DNA of 64,000 bases, taken from a bacterium. Its GTDB lineage: Bacteria; SZUA-182; DTGQ01. This document shows positions 34,555 through 42,975 of the stretch, piece by piece. A program made the position numbers and the translations under genes. Numbering within the stretch: position 1 is the first letter of the stretch; every line of letters begins with the position of its first letter. The notes below the pieces were generated by a model. That model had not been told where the DNA came from. It ran no database searches and saw only the letters and a program-made list of their open reading frames with translations. The stretch is taken from assembly GCA_040755755.1 (NCBI GenBank), contig JBFLZW010000013.1, forward strand, positions 1 to 64,000, in the 5' to 3' direction.

Positions 34555-36855
34555 TTGTCCGGACACGATATGACCAATTTTACCGGTGAAGTAAAAATAC
34601 AAGCTGTCTTGCCGAGAATTATGTGTGCAGGTCTGTGTTTCTTCCTGACTTTATCCGTTGTGGATCAAAGTCCTGCTGAACAGCAATCGTCCTCACCGGC
34701 ATTTCGTGAGCAATTAAACCGGGAAATATCCAACCTGTTCCAGCCGTCCCGCGCAGGATCGCAGCGGTCTTTTTCTTCATCCGCCGCTCCCGTCCCCCTG
34801 AAGTGCGGCACTCCCCTCATACGTCAGGCGCTGAGGCACCGGGAGTTATTGAACCCGGAAAACCGCTTCATTCTCCACCGTCCCACGGATCCTCCGACTG
34901 ACCCTTATGACGATTATTATGAATATAACGTCAGGGTATGGTATTATGACACCCCGCACTTTCGTTTCTACTACACGGAAGATGGTTATTGGGACAGGGT
35001 TGAAGGGTCTGATGGAATCCAGGAGACTATCCCTGCATTTGTAACTGCCTTTGCCAGCTACTTTGAAGAATCCTGGTCATTCCTGGTTTCTGATCCTCAT
35101 GGTCTTGGCTACCGAGCTCCGGTCAGTCAGAAGATCGAGGTGTTTATTCTCTCCATTGGTGCCTATGGAATTACCAGCGCTGATAGCAGGGGTCTGTATA
35201 TTTTAGTAGACAATACCTATCAACGGGCCAGGGAAAACCTGGATAATGAGGGGAAAGCTGCCGGAGCTATGAAAGTAACGGCAGTTCATGAGCTTTTTCA
35301 TGCGTTTCAGGCAGGTTATGATCAGTGGCCGACATCTCCCGCAGACACCATGTGGTGGGAAGAAAATACCGCTGTCTGGGTTGAGGACGAATTCTATGAT
35401 TCTGTTGACGACTACCTGAATTATCTTGGCCAGCCCTTTCAGGATGACAACGATAACGGCAGGTATAATACTGGCGAGCAGTATTTTACTATCGAGGGCA
35501 ACGAACTCACTTATGGCCGGGACTCCGGATGGTTCGACTATCCCGATGTCTCCCTGAATAAAACTTCTGATGATCCCCCCTACTACCGATATCTTGAATA
35601 TGGCGGAGTCATCTGGGCCAAATTCCTTTCGGAACGGTTTGGAAGCGGGATCGTCCGGTCTGTTTTTGAACGGATGCTGCCCCCTTCTTATGATGTTCTT
35701 ACCGCTACCAGCCAGTCGCTGGAAGAGATCAGCGGAGGGCGGACATCTTTTGCTCATGCATTTACCTGCTTCAAACTGGCCAACCTGGAGCAGGATTACG
35801 AGGAGGGGAGTAAATATCCTATCCCCCGCCATGATACTTCGATAAATTACCTGGAACCTCTGAGCTGCCAATACCTGATTTTCAGCGAGCCTGCCCAACC
35901 GGGATCGACTATCCGCATCCAGGTAGATGGCGACAGCCAGACGGATATTGCTTTCCTGGCCGTTCCCTCCGGCTCCTATCAATTCCTGCCGGAATCCCGG
36001 CCCCAATTTGGCACAGCCCAGCTTATTCCCCTTGATGGAAATCAGCAGGGTACCTACGATTTTTCTTTTACCGGGAGTCAGGACTATTCGAAACTGATTA
36101 TCATTCCCATTAACCGCTCCCGGGACACGATGGCCTCTTATGCCCTGGTGAAGTCTGATGTCCCGCCTGATGAGTTACCTCCTGTCCCCCAGTTAGCTGG
36201 CCCTCCCTCAGCCAGGATCAAAGATGGATACCTTTCGATCCGCCTTGCCTGGGAGCCTGTCAGGGAAACAGGCCGATATCAGGTCTGGCGCGGCCAGGCC
36301 GGGGAATACCAGACCATGATCTTTCAATCGGAGGAGATCGTCTATCCCTATCAGGACAGTAACGCTTATGAAGACACCGATCCAGCCTTCGACGGGGAAC
36401 AGACCTATCTGTATCAGGTGAAATTTGCCAACAGCGCAGGTGACTCCTCATCCGAAACCGTGCCGGTCACGACCCCGAAATTTCCCCTCTTCAATGCCCA
36501 TATCCGGTATAAGACTGCGGCTGCCCCCACCCCTTCAGTCGAAATCTCCTTTGAAGTCGATCCGAACATTCTTGCCTATCAGATCGAACGAAAAATCAAA
36601 GGGACATCATCCACCCCGGATACTCTGGTGAGCAGGAAGGAAATTGAATCCTCAGACCGATCCATTACCTATGATGATTATCAGGCCCAGGCGAATACGG
36701 AGTATCTCTATATCATTACTGCCTATAACGCTCAGGACGATTACTTCCGGAAAGAAGTTTCAATCAGATTACCCCAGCCTGTTGTTGTCCCTATTCCAAT
36801 CCCGCCACCATCGCAGAAAGAGTCGAGCGGATGCTTTATCACCGCTGTGCTCTGA
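34555..36855 (+). CDS. secreted MXAN_6640-like putative zinc metalloprotease
   Basis: A 766-aa protein from TTG 34555; ATG 34570 is an alternative and neither has a strong ribosome site. A signal peptide (IMCAGLCFFLTLSVVDQSPAEQ) is followed by a domain with HELFH at residues 245-249 (AVHELFHAFQ) and WWEENTAVWVEDEFYD downstream, matching the MXAN_6640 family of putative metalloproteases. Residues ~530-750 look like two fibronectin-III-like modules (RLAWEPVRETGRYQVWRG; VEISFEVDPNILAYQIER). The C-terminus ends SSGCFITAVL, similar to the start of GCFIATAxxGS-type C-terminal signals but cut short. Likely secreted or surface-bound; protease activity is inferred from HExxH. Confidence 0.75.
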   Translation: MSGHDMTNFTGEVKIQAVLPRIMCAGLCFFLTLSVVDQSPAEQQSSSPAFREQLNREISNLFQPSRAGSQRSFSSSAAPVPLKCGTPLIRQALRHRELLNPENRFILHRPTDPPTDPYDDYYEYNVRVWYYDTPHFRFYYTEDGYWDRVEGSDGIQETIPAFVTAFASYFEESWSFLVSDPHGLGYRAPVSQKIEVFILSIGAYGITSADSRGLYILVDNTYQRARENLDNEGKAAGAMKVTAVHELFHAFQAGYDQWPTSPADTMWWEENTAVWVEDEFYDSVDDYLNYLGQPFQDDNDNGRYNTGEQYFTIEGNELTYGRDSGWFDYPDVSLNKTSDDPPYYRYLEYGGVIWAKFLSERFGSGIVRSVFERMLPPSYDVLTATSQSLEEISGGRTSFAHAFTCFKLANLEQDYEEGSKYPIPRHDTSINYLEPLSCQYLIFSEPAQPGSTIRIQVDGDSQTDIAFLAVPSGSYQFLPESRPQFGTAQLIPLDGNQQGTYDFSFTGSQDYSKLIIIPINRSRDTMASYALVKSDVPPDELPPVPQLAGPPSARIKDGYLSIRLAWEPVRETGRYQVWRGQAGEYQTMIFQSEEIVYPYQDSNAYEDTDPAFDGEQTYLYQVKFANSAGDSSSETVPVTTPKFPLFNAHIRYKTAAAPTPSVEISFEVDPNILAYQIERKIKGTSSTPDTLVSRKEIESSDRSITYDDYQAQANTEYLYIITAYNAQDDYFRKEVSIRLPQPVVVPIPIPPPSQKESSGCFITAVL

Positions 36856-36990
36856 TTTGCCGCATAATCCAGACCTTCTCCTATGCTGAGATTTTCCCTT
36901 GCAGGAGATTTTCCTGTTATGATAGAATTAGTTCATAAAAAATGGCCTATGCAGACAGGATTGAGTGAATTTTTTTTTCAGTGGGACTAA

Positions 36991-37403
36991 GAGCCTATCC
37001 GAAAAATAACGGGAAGTATGATACACTAGAGAGGATAAATCAATGAAATATAAAGGAAGTGATAGAAATGCAAAGCAGTTGCATATCCTCTCTGTATCAG
37101 CTTCCCGATATTCTATGGGAGCATATGGAAACCCTCTTACCCGCCCCAAAGCCCAAGAAGAAGGCAGGACGACCACGGATGGATGATCGTCAAGCTATGA
37201 CAGCTATATTTTACCTCCTTCGTACTGGATGTCAATGAAAGCATTGCCTTGATGTCTTGGGGGCAGCCAGCACGGTGCATGATCGATTCCAGGAGTGGGA
37301 GATAGGAGTGGCAGTAGATGGGGCCAATCGACATGATAAGAAAATGATGCTCCCAACCCTGGAGGCTGATGTTATTGAGCCTCCACAGCCCACAGAAGGA
37401 TAA
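36991..37403 (+). pseudogene. IS5-family transposase remnant
   Basis: From ATG 37068 the frame reads LYQLPDILWEHMETLLPAPK, KKAGRPRMDDRQAMTAIFYL and LRTGCQ, then a TGA where IS5 transposases have Trp. It continues with LGAASTVHDRFQEW, jumps directly to VAVDGANRHDKKMMLPTLEA (an internal deletion of roughly half the protein), and ends at TAA 37403. The order of conserved blocks is that of IS5-type DDE transposases. The sequence GAGCCTATCCGAAAAATAA at 36991-37009 looks like its left terminal repeat. Nonsense mutation plus deletion make it inactive. Confidence 0.8.
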
Positions 37404-37723
37404 CCCACAAAATATGTACCCGTGCGGTGAGCACTGCAAAGCAGCTTCCGCTGCGCTCCCGATGTCCACTCCAAAAGGCAATGGATATTATAAGGCAAGC
37501 CCGGCTATTTTCAAAAGTGACGGTATTGAGTCATCCACAAGGAAAGTGGCCGCCAGATTATCTTCAATCCAGGAGAAGGAAAGCGGTATCGTGCTGCCGC
37601 AGTCCAAAGCGGCTGCCGCCGCAGAAGGCAGGAGCATTATCTTTTAGGGTGCAAGAGCATCATTGCCCTCAAGAGGGAGACGAGATCGGATTAGCCATAT
37701 GATTCGTTCTGTAAGTGCCGTTC
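37404..37723 (+). mobile_element. right end of a miniature/IS element abutting a truncated RM gene
   Basis: No intact gene in these 320 bp. Bases 37616-37723 are a near-copy of 21298-21404, including the terminal sequence TTCTGTAAGTGCC at 37708-37720. The MmeI-like coding sequence begins within a few bases of this end, so the element or its deletion removed the 5' part of that gene. Confidence 0.65.
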
Positions 37724-38842
37724 GGTTTAGCTACGATCATTGAAACTGGTGGTACTATTACTTTTGCTCATCGTTCAATTAAATGGTTAGGGGCTGCTAC
37801 TGTTGAAGTTGATCTTGTAACTATCCGTAGAGGACTAAGTAATGATTCCTGTACACTCGATGGTGAAGCCGTGGAATTTATTTCCTCTCGCTTGGATAAT
37901 GGTCCGGAAGTGCAACCTCAATCACTCCAACAAAATAAAGATAAAAGCTTCAGAGGGCAAAGTATAGGCGGTAAGTTTATGGTTGAGCCAGAAATCGCGG
38001 AGCAATTGATGTTGAAAAATCCACAGAACCGTGACTGCCTTCTCCCGTTCCTCAATGGGGAAGACCTAAACAATCATCCTTCCCAATTACCAAGCCGCTG
38101 TATCATTTGCTTTTTCAATTGGCCAATAGAAAGAGCCCAAAAGTATCCTGATCTATTTCATATCATAGAAAAAAATGTCAGACCTCAACGTATTCAAAGT
38201 AACTCAAAGCAGGATCGGGATAAGTGGTGGCTCCATGCACGCCCCGGTATAGATATGAAAAAAGCGATTGCCAGTTTGAAGCATGTGCTGGTGCGAAGTC
38301 GCGTAAGTGAATTCCATATGTTAGTGTTTGTACCGACAAGCTATGTTTTTGGTGATGCCTTAGTCGTTTTCGCCTTCGACGATAACTATCACTTTTCTTT
38401 ACTCCAATCCAATATTCATGAGGCATGGGTTTGGCGACATGCATCAAGCCTCGAATCACGAAACCGCTACACCCCCACCGATTGTTTCGATACCTTCCCC
38501 TTTCCCCAGAACCCATCATCAGAAGCCAGACAACGTGCAGATCAAGTCGGTGGCGAATACCACGAATGTCGCCGTCAGATCATGCTCGCCCGGCAGATTG
38601 GCATGACCGCGACCTATAACCTATTCCACAATCCTGCCTGTGCCGATCCTGATATCGCTCGTCTCCGGGAACTGCATACGGAAATGGATCGTGCCATTCT
38701 TGCCCGCTATGGCTGGGACGATCTTGCCCCTGCACATAATTTTTACCAAAACGAGCGAAAGCAAATCCGGTTTACTGTCTCACCGTTAGCCCGGCGGGAA
38801 ATTCTGGGGCGACTATTGGATCTCAATCTGAAATTAGCTTGA
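37724..38842 (+). pseudogene. C-terminal fragment of an MmeI-type (type IIG/IIL) restriction-modification enzyme
   Basis: About 370 residues that match the C-terminal third of MmeI-like single-chain restriction-methyltransferases: GGTITFAHRSIKWLGAATVEV, CTLDGEAVEFISSRLDNGPE, then FLNGEDLNNHPSQLPSRCIICF, the FNWPIERAQKYPDLF block, FAFDDNYHFSLLQSNIHEAW and RYTPTDCFDTFPFP. These belong to the last part of the methylase domain and the target-recognition domain. The nuclease and most of the SAM-binding methylase (including the NPPF/Y motif) are absent. The coding sequence starts right at a transposable-element end, explaining the 5' loss. Probably non-functional. Confidence 0.8.
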
Positions 38843-38917
38843 GTATTCAAAAAAATATTAGTATCATATAACTTTGAGGGCTTGTTCGTAAAATGCGTCT
38901 AAATCTTGAATCTCTGA

Positions 38918-38973
38918 GAGACTGTCTGAAAAATAGTGGGATCTGTTCTTTGGGATGATTTTTAGATAGGCCT
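38918..38973. repeat. imperfect inverted repeat with GAGACTGTCTGAAAAAT end
   Basis: The left arm GAGACTGTCTGAAAAAT (38918-38934) is related to the element at 39891-39946 and to the IS5 remnant's left end at 36991. The right arm near 38958-38973 is degenerate (ATTTTTAGATAGG). It is probably a decayed copy of the same miniature element. Confidence 0.5.
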
Positions 38974-39057
38974 GCCGCAAACTGCCCTTGACGGGTGGCC
39001 TTGTCCGTTAAGCTGGAAAAGGCTATAATATATTAAACCTTGATGGAGGAAATAATT

Positions 39058-39363
39058 ATGAAAACCACATTGACTGAATTAGATGAAATATTGGTTAGAA
39101 TAGGGAGATACCCAGGCAGAAAGGAACTCATCGAAGATGCCTTCCGCGCTCTTCTCAGAGCAAAGCCTGAGCTGAGGAGGGATTTAGCAATTGAATTATA
39201 TAGGACAAATAAGGTGTCTATGTCAAGAGCCAGTGAAATTTGTGGACTCAACAGAGAAGATTTTAAAGAATTATTGAGGGAGAATGGTATTCAAATCTCA
39301 GTCCCAAGTATTCCTGCTGAAGAAATTAACAAAGAGGTGGAAGGAATTTTGGAGGCAATCTGA
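39058..39363 (+). CDS. UPF0175 family antitoxin
   Basis: A 101-aa protein from ATG 39058, with GGAGG 8-9 nt upstream; the frame is also open from TTG 39040. The core DAFRALLRAKPELRRDLAIELYRTNKVSMSRASEICGLNREDF is the UPF0175 ribbon/helix-turn-helix signature. It lies 5 bp before a PIN-domain gene, the usual UPF0175-DUF3368 toxin-antitoxin arrangement. It would neutralise the PIN ribonuclease and repress the operon. The antitoxin looks intact while its toxin is broken. Confidence 0.85.
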   Translation: MKTTLTELDEILVRIGRYPGRKELIEDAFRALLRAKPELRRDLAIELYRTNKVSMSRASEICGLNREDFKELLRENGIQISVPSIPAEEINKEVEGILEAI

Positions 39364-39368
39364 GTCTC

Positions 39369-39877
39369 ATGATAATCTTCGATACTGATATCCTTAGCAT
39401 GTTCGCCAAGATAGATGCAGTTGATTTATTGAAACAACTTTTTAATGAAAAGGCAGCCATAACACCTAAAATAAGGGATGAAATTTTAAAATAAGGGATG
39501 AAATTTCGGTGCCATTGGAATATGGATATATCTTCCCGTTAAAGGTAATTTCGTCAATAAAAACTGTGCCTTTAAGCAATCATGCTCTGGAAGAGTATAT
39601 TAAACTAGAGGGGAATTTCAGTTTGGGAAAAGGAGAACTCGAAGCCATTGCCTATTGCAAGACGGAAAGATGTCTATTTGCAACCAATGATATAAGGGCA
39701 AGAGAATTTGCCAAAAGCGAGGGAATTTCTGTTATCTCTTTGCAGGCAATCATAAAGGCTCTTTGGAAAAAGAAGATAAGCAGTAAAAAGGGTGCCAGGC
39801 AGATACTTGAAAGAATCAAAGAGGCAGATAATCTTGCCATAAGCAGAGAAGTTGAAAGAGAGATATTTGATGAATAA
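39369..39877 (+). pseudogene. DUF3368/PIN-domain toxin broken by a 20-bp tandem duplication
   Basis: The first frame gives MIIFDTDILSMFAKIDAVDL, then ITPKIRDEILK and stop at 39492-39494. The sequence AAAATAAGGGATGAAATTT is present twice in tandem with period 20. Removing one copy joins KIRDEI to SVPLEYGYIFPLK and restores one frame to 39877. The restored product (~160 aa) has the PIN acidic residues D5/D7-type FDTDIL, GKGELEAIAYC and LFATNDIRAREFA. It is the toxin partner of the UPF0175 antitoxin upstream. The duplication is a clear loss-of-function event (or a misassembly). Confidence 0.85.
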
Positions 39878-39890
39878 AAAATGAAGTTAG

Positions 39891-39946
39891 AGAGGCTGTC
39901 TGAAAAATGGAGTTTGCTATATAGCAGGATTTTTCAGACAGACTCT
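39891..39946. mobile_element. 56-bp palindromic miniature element
   Basis: The 18-bp arms AGAGGCTGTCTGAAAAAT (39891-39908) and its complement (39929-39946) differ at one position. The 20-bp centre contains the perfect palindrome TGCTATATAGCA. The arms resemble the IS5 remnant terminus at 36991. It lies 14 bp after the PIN pseudogene and could also work as a bidirectional terminator. Confidence 0.65.
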
Positions 39947-40477
39947 TAGGCAAAAGCAAGCAAGATTCCTCGCTTCGCTTGGAATGACAATGGGTGAGTA
40001 GTTAAAGAAAGTAAAAGGGCAGAAGGATAAAAGGGTGAGTGATGGCCAAGGAGAGCTTTTCCCACGATCATGGTTATACACGATCATGGTTATAAGTATT
40101 GCAAGATAGCCGAGAATGAGTTTTCAAAAGAGATATTGCGCAAGCTGAAAAATCTGGTTTCAGCCCTGTTTTACATAGAAAACGGCTCAGAGACGATAAG
40201 GGCGAGGATTATCGTCTTTATAACCCAGAGGAGGTAAGGAATATGCTGACCGCAACGTTACCGGTATTACAATGAGCTGGGGGCTGTCAAAGTGGCTTGC
40301 TTATGGGTCTTGGAACACTGCACGAATAGCAAAACAAATGTCATAAATAGTAAATCCAATGCTCGATAAAACCGCCCATATTGATGACCATAGGGCTGTT
40401 AAGGCAAAGGTCATTATTCTAAAGGGCCAATTTGTAATTTAGCATTCATTAGTTAGAAGGTAATAAAATCAGTAGCT
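39947..40477. other. gene-poor stretch with small repeats and a degenerate frame
   Basis: No supported gene. There is a palindrome-like ATTCCTCGCTTCGCTTGGAA (about 39966-39985), a motif that turns up as a dispersed repeat in many genomes. CACGATCATGGTTATA is perfectly duplicated in tandem at 40063-40078 and 40079-40094. A short open segment at about 40130-40275 reads DIAQAEKSGFSPVLHRKRLR, then DDKGEDYRLYNPEEVRNML, and may be a gene remnant I cannot identify. Confidence 0.4.
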
Positions 40478-41201
40478 ATGTCTGAACTCACAGATCGGGA
40501 ATTTTGGTTTATCACTGTATATTTCAAAAATCATCATGGTTTCCGTGGTTCACACGATATTATCAGTATTTATAATTATATGAGCGGCTTGCTATGCTAC
40601 GATTCGGAGACCCTTATCAGTTCACTTATCATAAAAAAACGTTTTTAGTCTTTCTCCAGATAAAAGGAAGATAAAATTTACAGATTATGGTATTGAATTA
40701 TTTAGGTCTATGGTTAACGCTCAAAAAGAATGGGAATCTCAGGAGATTATAAAAGTATCTAATTTACGCCGTGAACAAATTTTAATTCGTTCAGGTGAAA
40801 CTTTTAAGGCTAATCATGTGCTCAGGGAAATAATTTCCAATATACATAGCGAGCTTTGTGTTATCGACCCATACATGGGAGAGACATTTTTTGATATTAT
40901 TGAGGGTAAAACTGGCAAAATATCAATAAGGATAATAACATCGGCCAAAGTATCAAAGGCTGCACTCATTTCTTACGAGGCATTTAGGAATCAATACCCC
41001 AATACAGAGATGAGGAGATTGGATTCAGAAAAGCTCCATGATCGCTACATTCTTTGGGACAAAGCACACGGGTTTCATATTGGCCATTCCATAAAGGATT
41101 TAGGTAAAAAGGATACACAATTAAATCTTTTGTTAAACCCTATTGAGCAAGTAAATTTGTTTGAACATCGATGGAAGGAATCTACCCCAGACCTCAAATG
41201 A
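40478..41201 (+). pseudogene. phospholipase-D-like (HKD-type) protein, frameshifted in an A7 tract
   Basis: ATG 40478 opens MSELTDREFWFITVYFKNHH and runs to ...LISSLIIKKRF, then TAG at 40646. One base fewer in the A7 run (40633-40639) joins it to NVFSLSPDKRKIKFTDYGIE and the downstream frame to 41201, about 240 aa in total. The C-terminal half reads CVIDPYMGETFFDII, IRIITSAKVSKAALISYEAF, LHDRYILWD and GHSIKDLGKKDT, a PLD-superfamily fold like those in defence-associated proteins. The HDRYILWD...GHSIKD arrangement corresponds to a degenerate HKD motif. Either a pseudogene or a one-base assembly error. Confidence 0.65.
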
Positions 41202-41338
41202 TGTATTGGTCTACTTCGGGGCATGGTTATTATGAATCTATGGAGTATAATAGATTATGAGGCTTGCCACATAGGGCACATGTCCTTAGCTAAGCTTATA
41301 ATATAGAGAGAACACAAAGCGCACAGGGGAAAACGATC

Positions 41339-41518
41339 TCCCGCAGAGACGCAGAGGCGCAGAGAGCAACCAATCCGGCAAGGGCCTGATGAAAGTCGGG
41401 ATATCCCGATGTGTCAACGGCATGGAAGCAAGCAAAAAGTAAAAAAGCACAAGGAGGAACTTATTTTACTTTTACTTTTCAATGATATCCTCTGCGTCTC
41501 AGCGTCTCTGCGGGAAAA
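41339..41518. repeat. ~180-bp element with CGCAGAGACGCAGAG inverted ends
   Basis: The left end TCCCGCAGAGACGCAGAGGC (41339 on) and right end (to 41518) CTCTGCGTCTCAGCGTCTCTGCGGGA are inverted copies with a few mismatches. The interior is non-coding. Similar CGCAGAG-rich inverted repeats occur widely in environmental genomes. A solo ATGTAAGTGCCATTTC end of the other element family lies just beyond, at 41530-41545. Confidence 0.6.
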
Positions 41519-41606
41519 TTACTAATTCTTATGTAAGTGCCATTTCCCCTAGACCAGAATCTGGTGACCAAAATAAGAGATCATCTCTACGACCTGGAAT
41601 TAGAAA

Positions 41607-42018
41607 CAGATTGAATTAATCCGTTATCGACTTGGGCGGACCCGTGAAACATTGGAAGAGGCCTTTCTTATGCGGCGAGAAAGTCATTGGAATGCTTGTG
41701 TTAATCGATTATATTATGCCTGTTTCTATTCTGTTACGGCTCTATTGGCGATAGAAGGGATAAGCTTAAGTAAACACAGTGGAGTGAAATCCCTTTTTAA
41801 CCATCACCGGGTCAAAACCAACAAAATCAGTAAAGAGCTTGGTCGGCTGTACAATAACCTTTTCGAAAAACCGGCAAGAGGGAGATTATGTCGATTTTGT
41901 TGTTTTTCAGAAGGATAACGTTGAGCCGTGGATTTCCCAGGCTGTTGATTTTATTGATGCTATTTCGAGGATAATTGAAGAAACGATTCAACAAGAAGAA
42001 AATCCTGGGTGTTCATAG
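41607..42018 (+). pseudogene. HEPN-domain (UPF0332) protein with one-base insertion
   Basis: The frame IELIRYRLGRTRETLEEAFL, then HWNACVNRLYYACFYSVTALL and HSGVKSLFNHH is the UPF0332/HEPN signature (NRLYYACFY). After LYNNLFEK it shifts. Removing one C in AAAACCGG (about 41869-41873) continues RQEGDYVDFVVFQKDNVEPW to ...EENPGCS and TAG 42018, completing a normal ~135-aa HEPN protein. No ATG precedes the conserved part; a TTG at 41652 or an upstream non-ATG codon would be needed, so the 5' end may also be lost. HEPN proteins are often toxins paired with MNT nucleotidyltransferases; no partner is visible. Confidence 0.7.
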
Positions 42019-42096
42019 GATAGACTTATTAGCTTACCTTCTGCAAAGGTATTCCGAAGGAATTGCCAAAAATGGAGAATAAATGGAGAATATTGA

Positions 42097-42846
42097 ATGC
42101 CGAAAATTTCAGCCACGATCATCTGCCTGAATGAGGAGAGAAACATTCAGCGATGCCTGGAAAACCTGGATTTTGTCGATGAAATCGTGGTCGTGGATTC
42201 GGGAAGTACGGATAGAACTTTAGAAATATGCCGGAAATTCACCGACCGGGTTTTGTATAACCCCTGGCCTGGTCATGTGCAGCAGAAAAACTTCGCCCTC
42301 GACCAGGCAAAGCACGAGTGGATACTCAGTTTGGATGCAGATGAGGTAGTTACCCCCAGGCTGAAGGAAAGCATCCTTCATGCACTGCAGAATGACCAGG
42401 GGAAATACGATGGATACCGGGTCAACCGGCACGTCTTTTATCTGGGCCGGTGGATCAACCACTGCTGGTACCCGGAATATAAAATCCGGCTATTCAAAAA
42501 ATCCAAAGGCCGGTGGGCAGGCAAGAACCCCCATGACACCGTCAACCTGGATGGCAAATACCGCGACCTTGACGGCGACCTTGAGCATTATACTTACCGG
42601 AATATCTCACATCACCTTCGCACCATAGATTCATTCTCCTCCATCGGAGCACAGGGGAAATTCGAAGAAGGCAAAGCCCCCCGTCTTTCCAGCCTTATTT
42701 TGAATCCGCTGTTCCGTTTCCTGAAGCTCTATGTGGTGAAACGAGGTTTTTTGGACGGCATGCCGGGGTTCATCATCGCCGTTCTTGGCTCCTACTATTG
42801 CTTTTTGAAGTATGCCAAGCTCTGGGAGATGCACCATACCTCCTGA
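42097..42846 (+). CDS. family 2 glycosyltransferase (WaaE/KdtX-like)
   Basis: A 249-aa GT-A glycosyltransferase. It has ISATIICLNEERNIQRCLEN at the start, IVVVDSGSTDRTLEIC for the nucleotide site, and LSLDADEVVTP as the DxD metal motif. The central block QQKNFALDQAKHEWIL and the C-terminal KLYVVKRGFLDGMPGF are typical of lipopolysaccharide-core beta-1,4-glucosyltransferases of the WaaE/KdtX type. Likely adds a sugar to the lipopolysaccharide core. It stands alone on the plus strand after the mobile zone. Confidence 0.85.
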   Translation: MPKISATIICLNEERNIQRCLENLDFVDEIVVVDSGSTDRTLEICRKFTDRVLYNPWPGHVQQKNFALDQAKHEWILSLDADEVVTPRLKESILHALQNDQGKYDGYRVNRHVFYLGRWINHCWYPEYKIRLFKKSKGRWAGKNPHDTVNLDGKYRDLDGDLEHYTYRNISHHLRTIDSFSSIGAQGKFEEGKAPRLSSLILNPLFRFLKLYVVKRGFLDGMPGFIIAVLGSYYCFLKYAKLWEMHHTS

Positions 42847-42975
42847 CCCAGTGTCAATGACTGAGGGGCTATTTTACACCCCAAGAGCCCCTCACCTGCC
42901 AGAGAGACTCTCTGTCGGCCTTCTTCCCCGGCGGGGCGAGGGGGGAAACCCCTCTCAGCTTCTCTTTCCCCTTTT

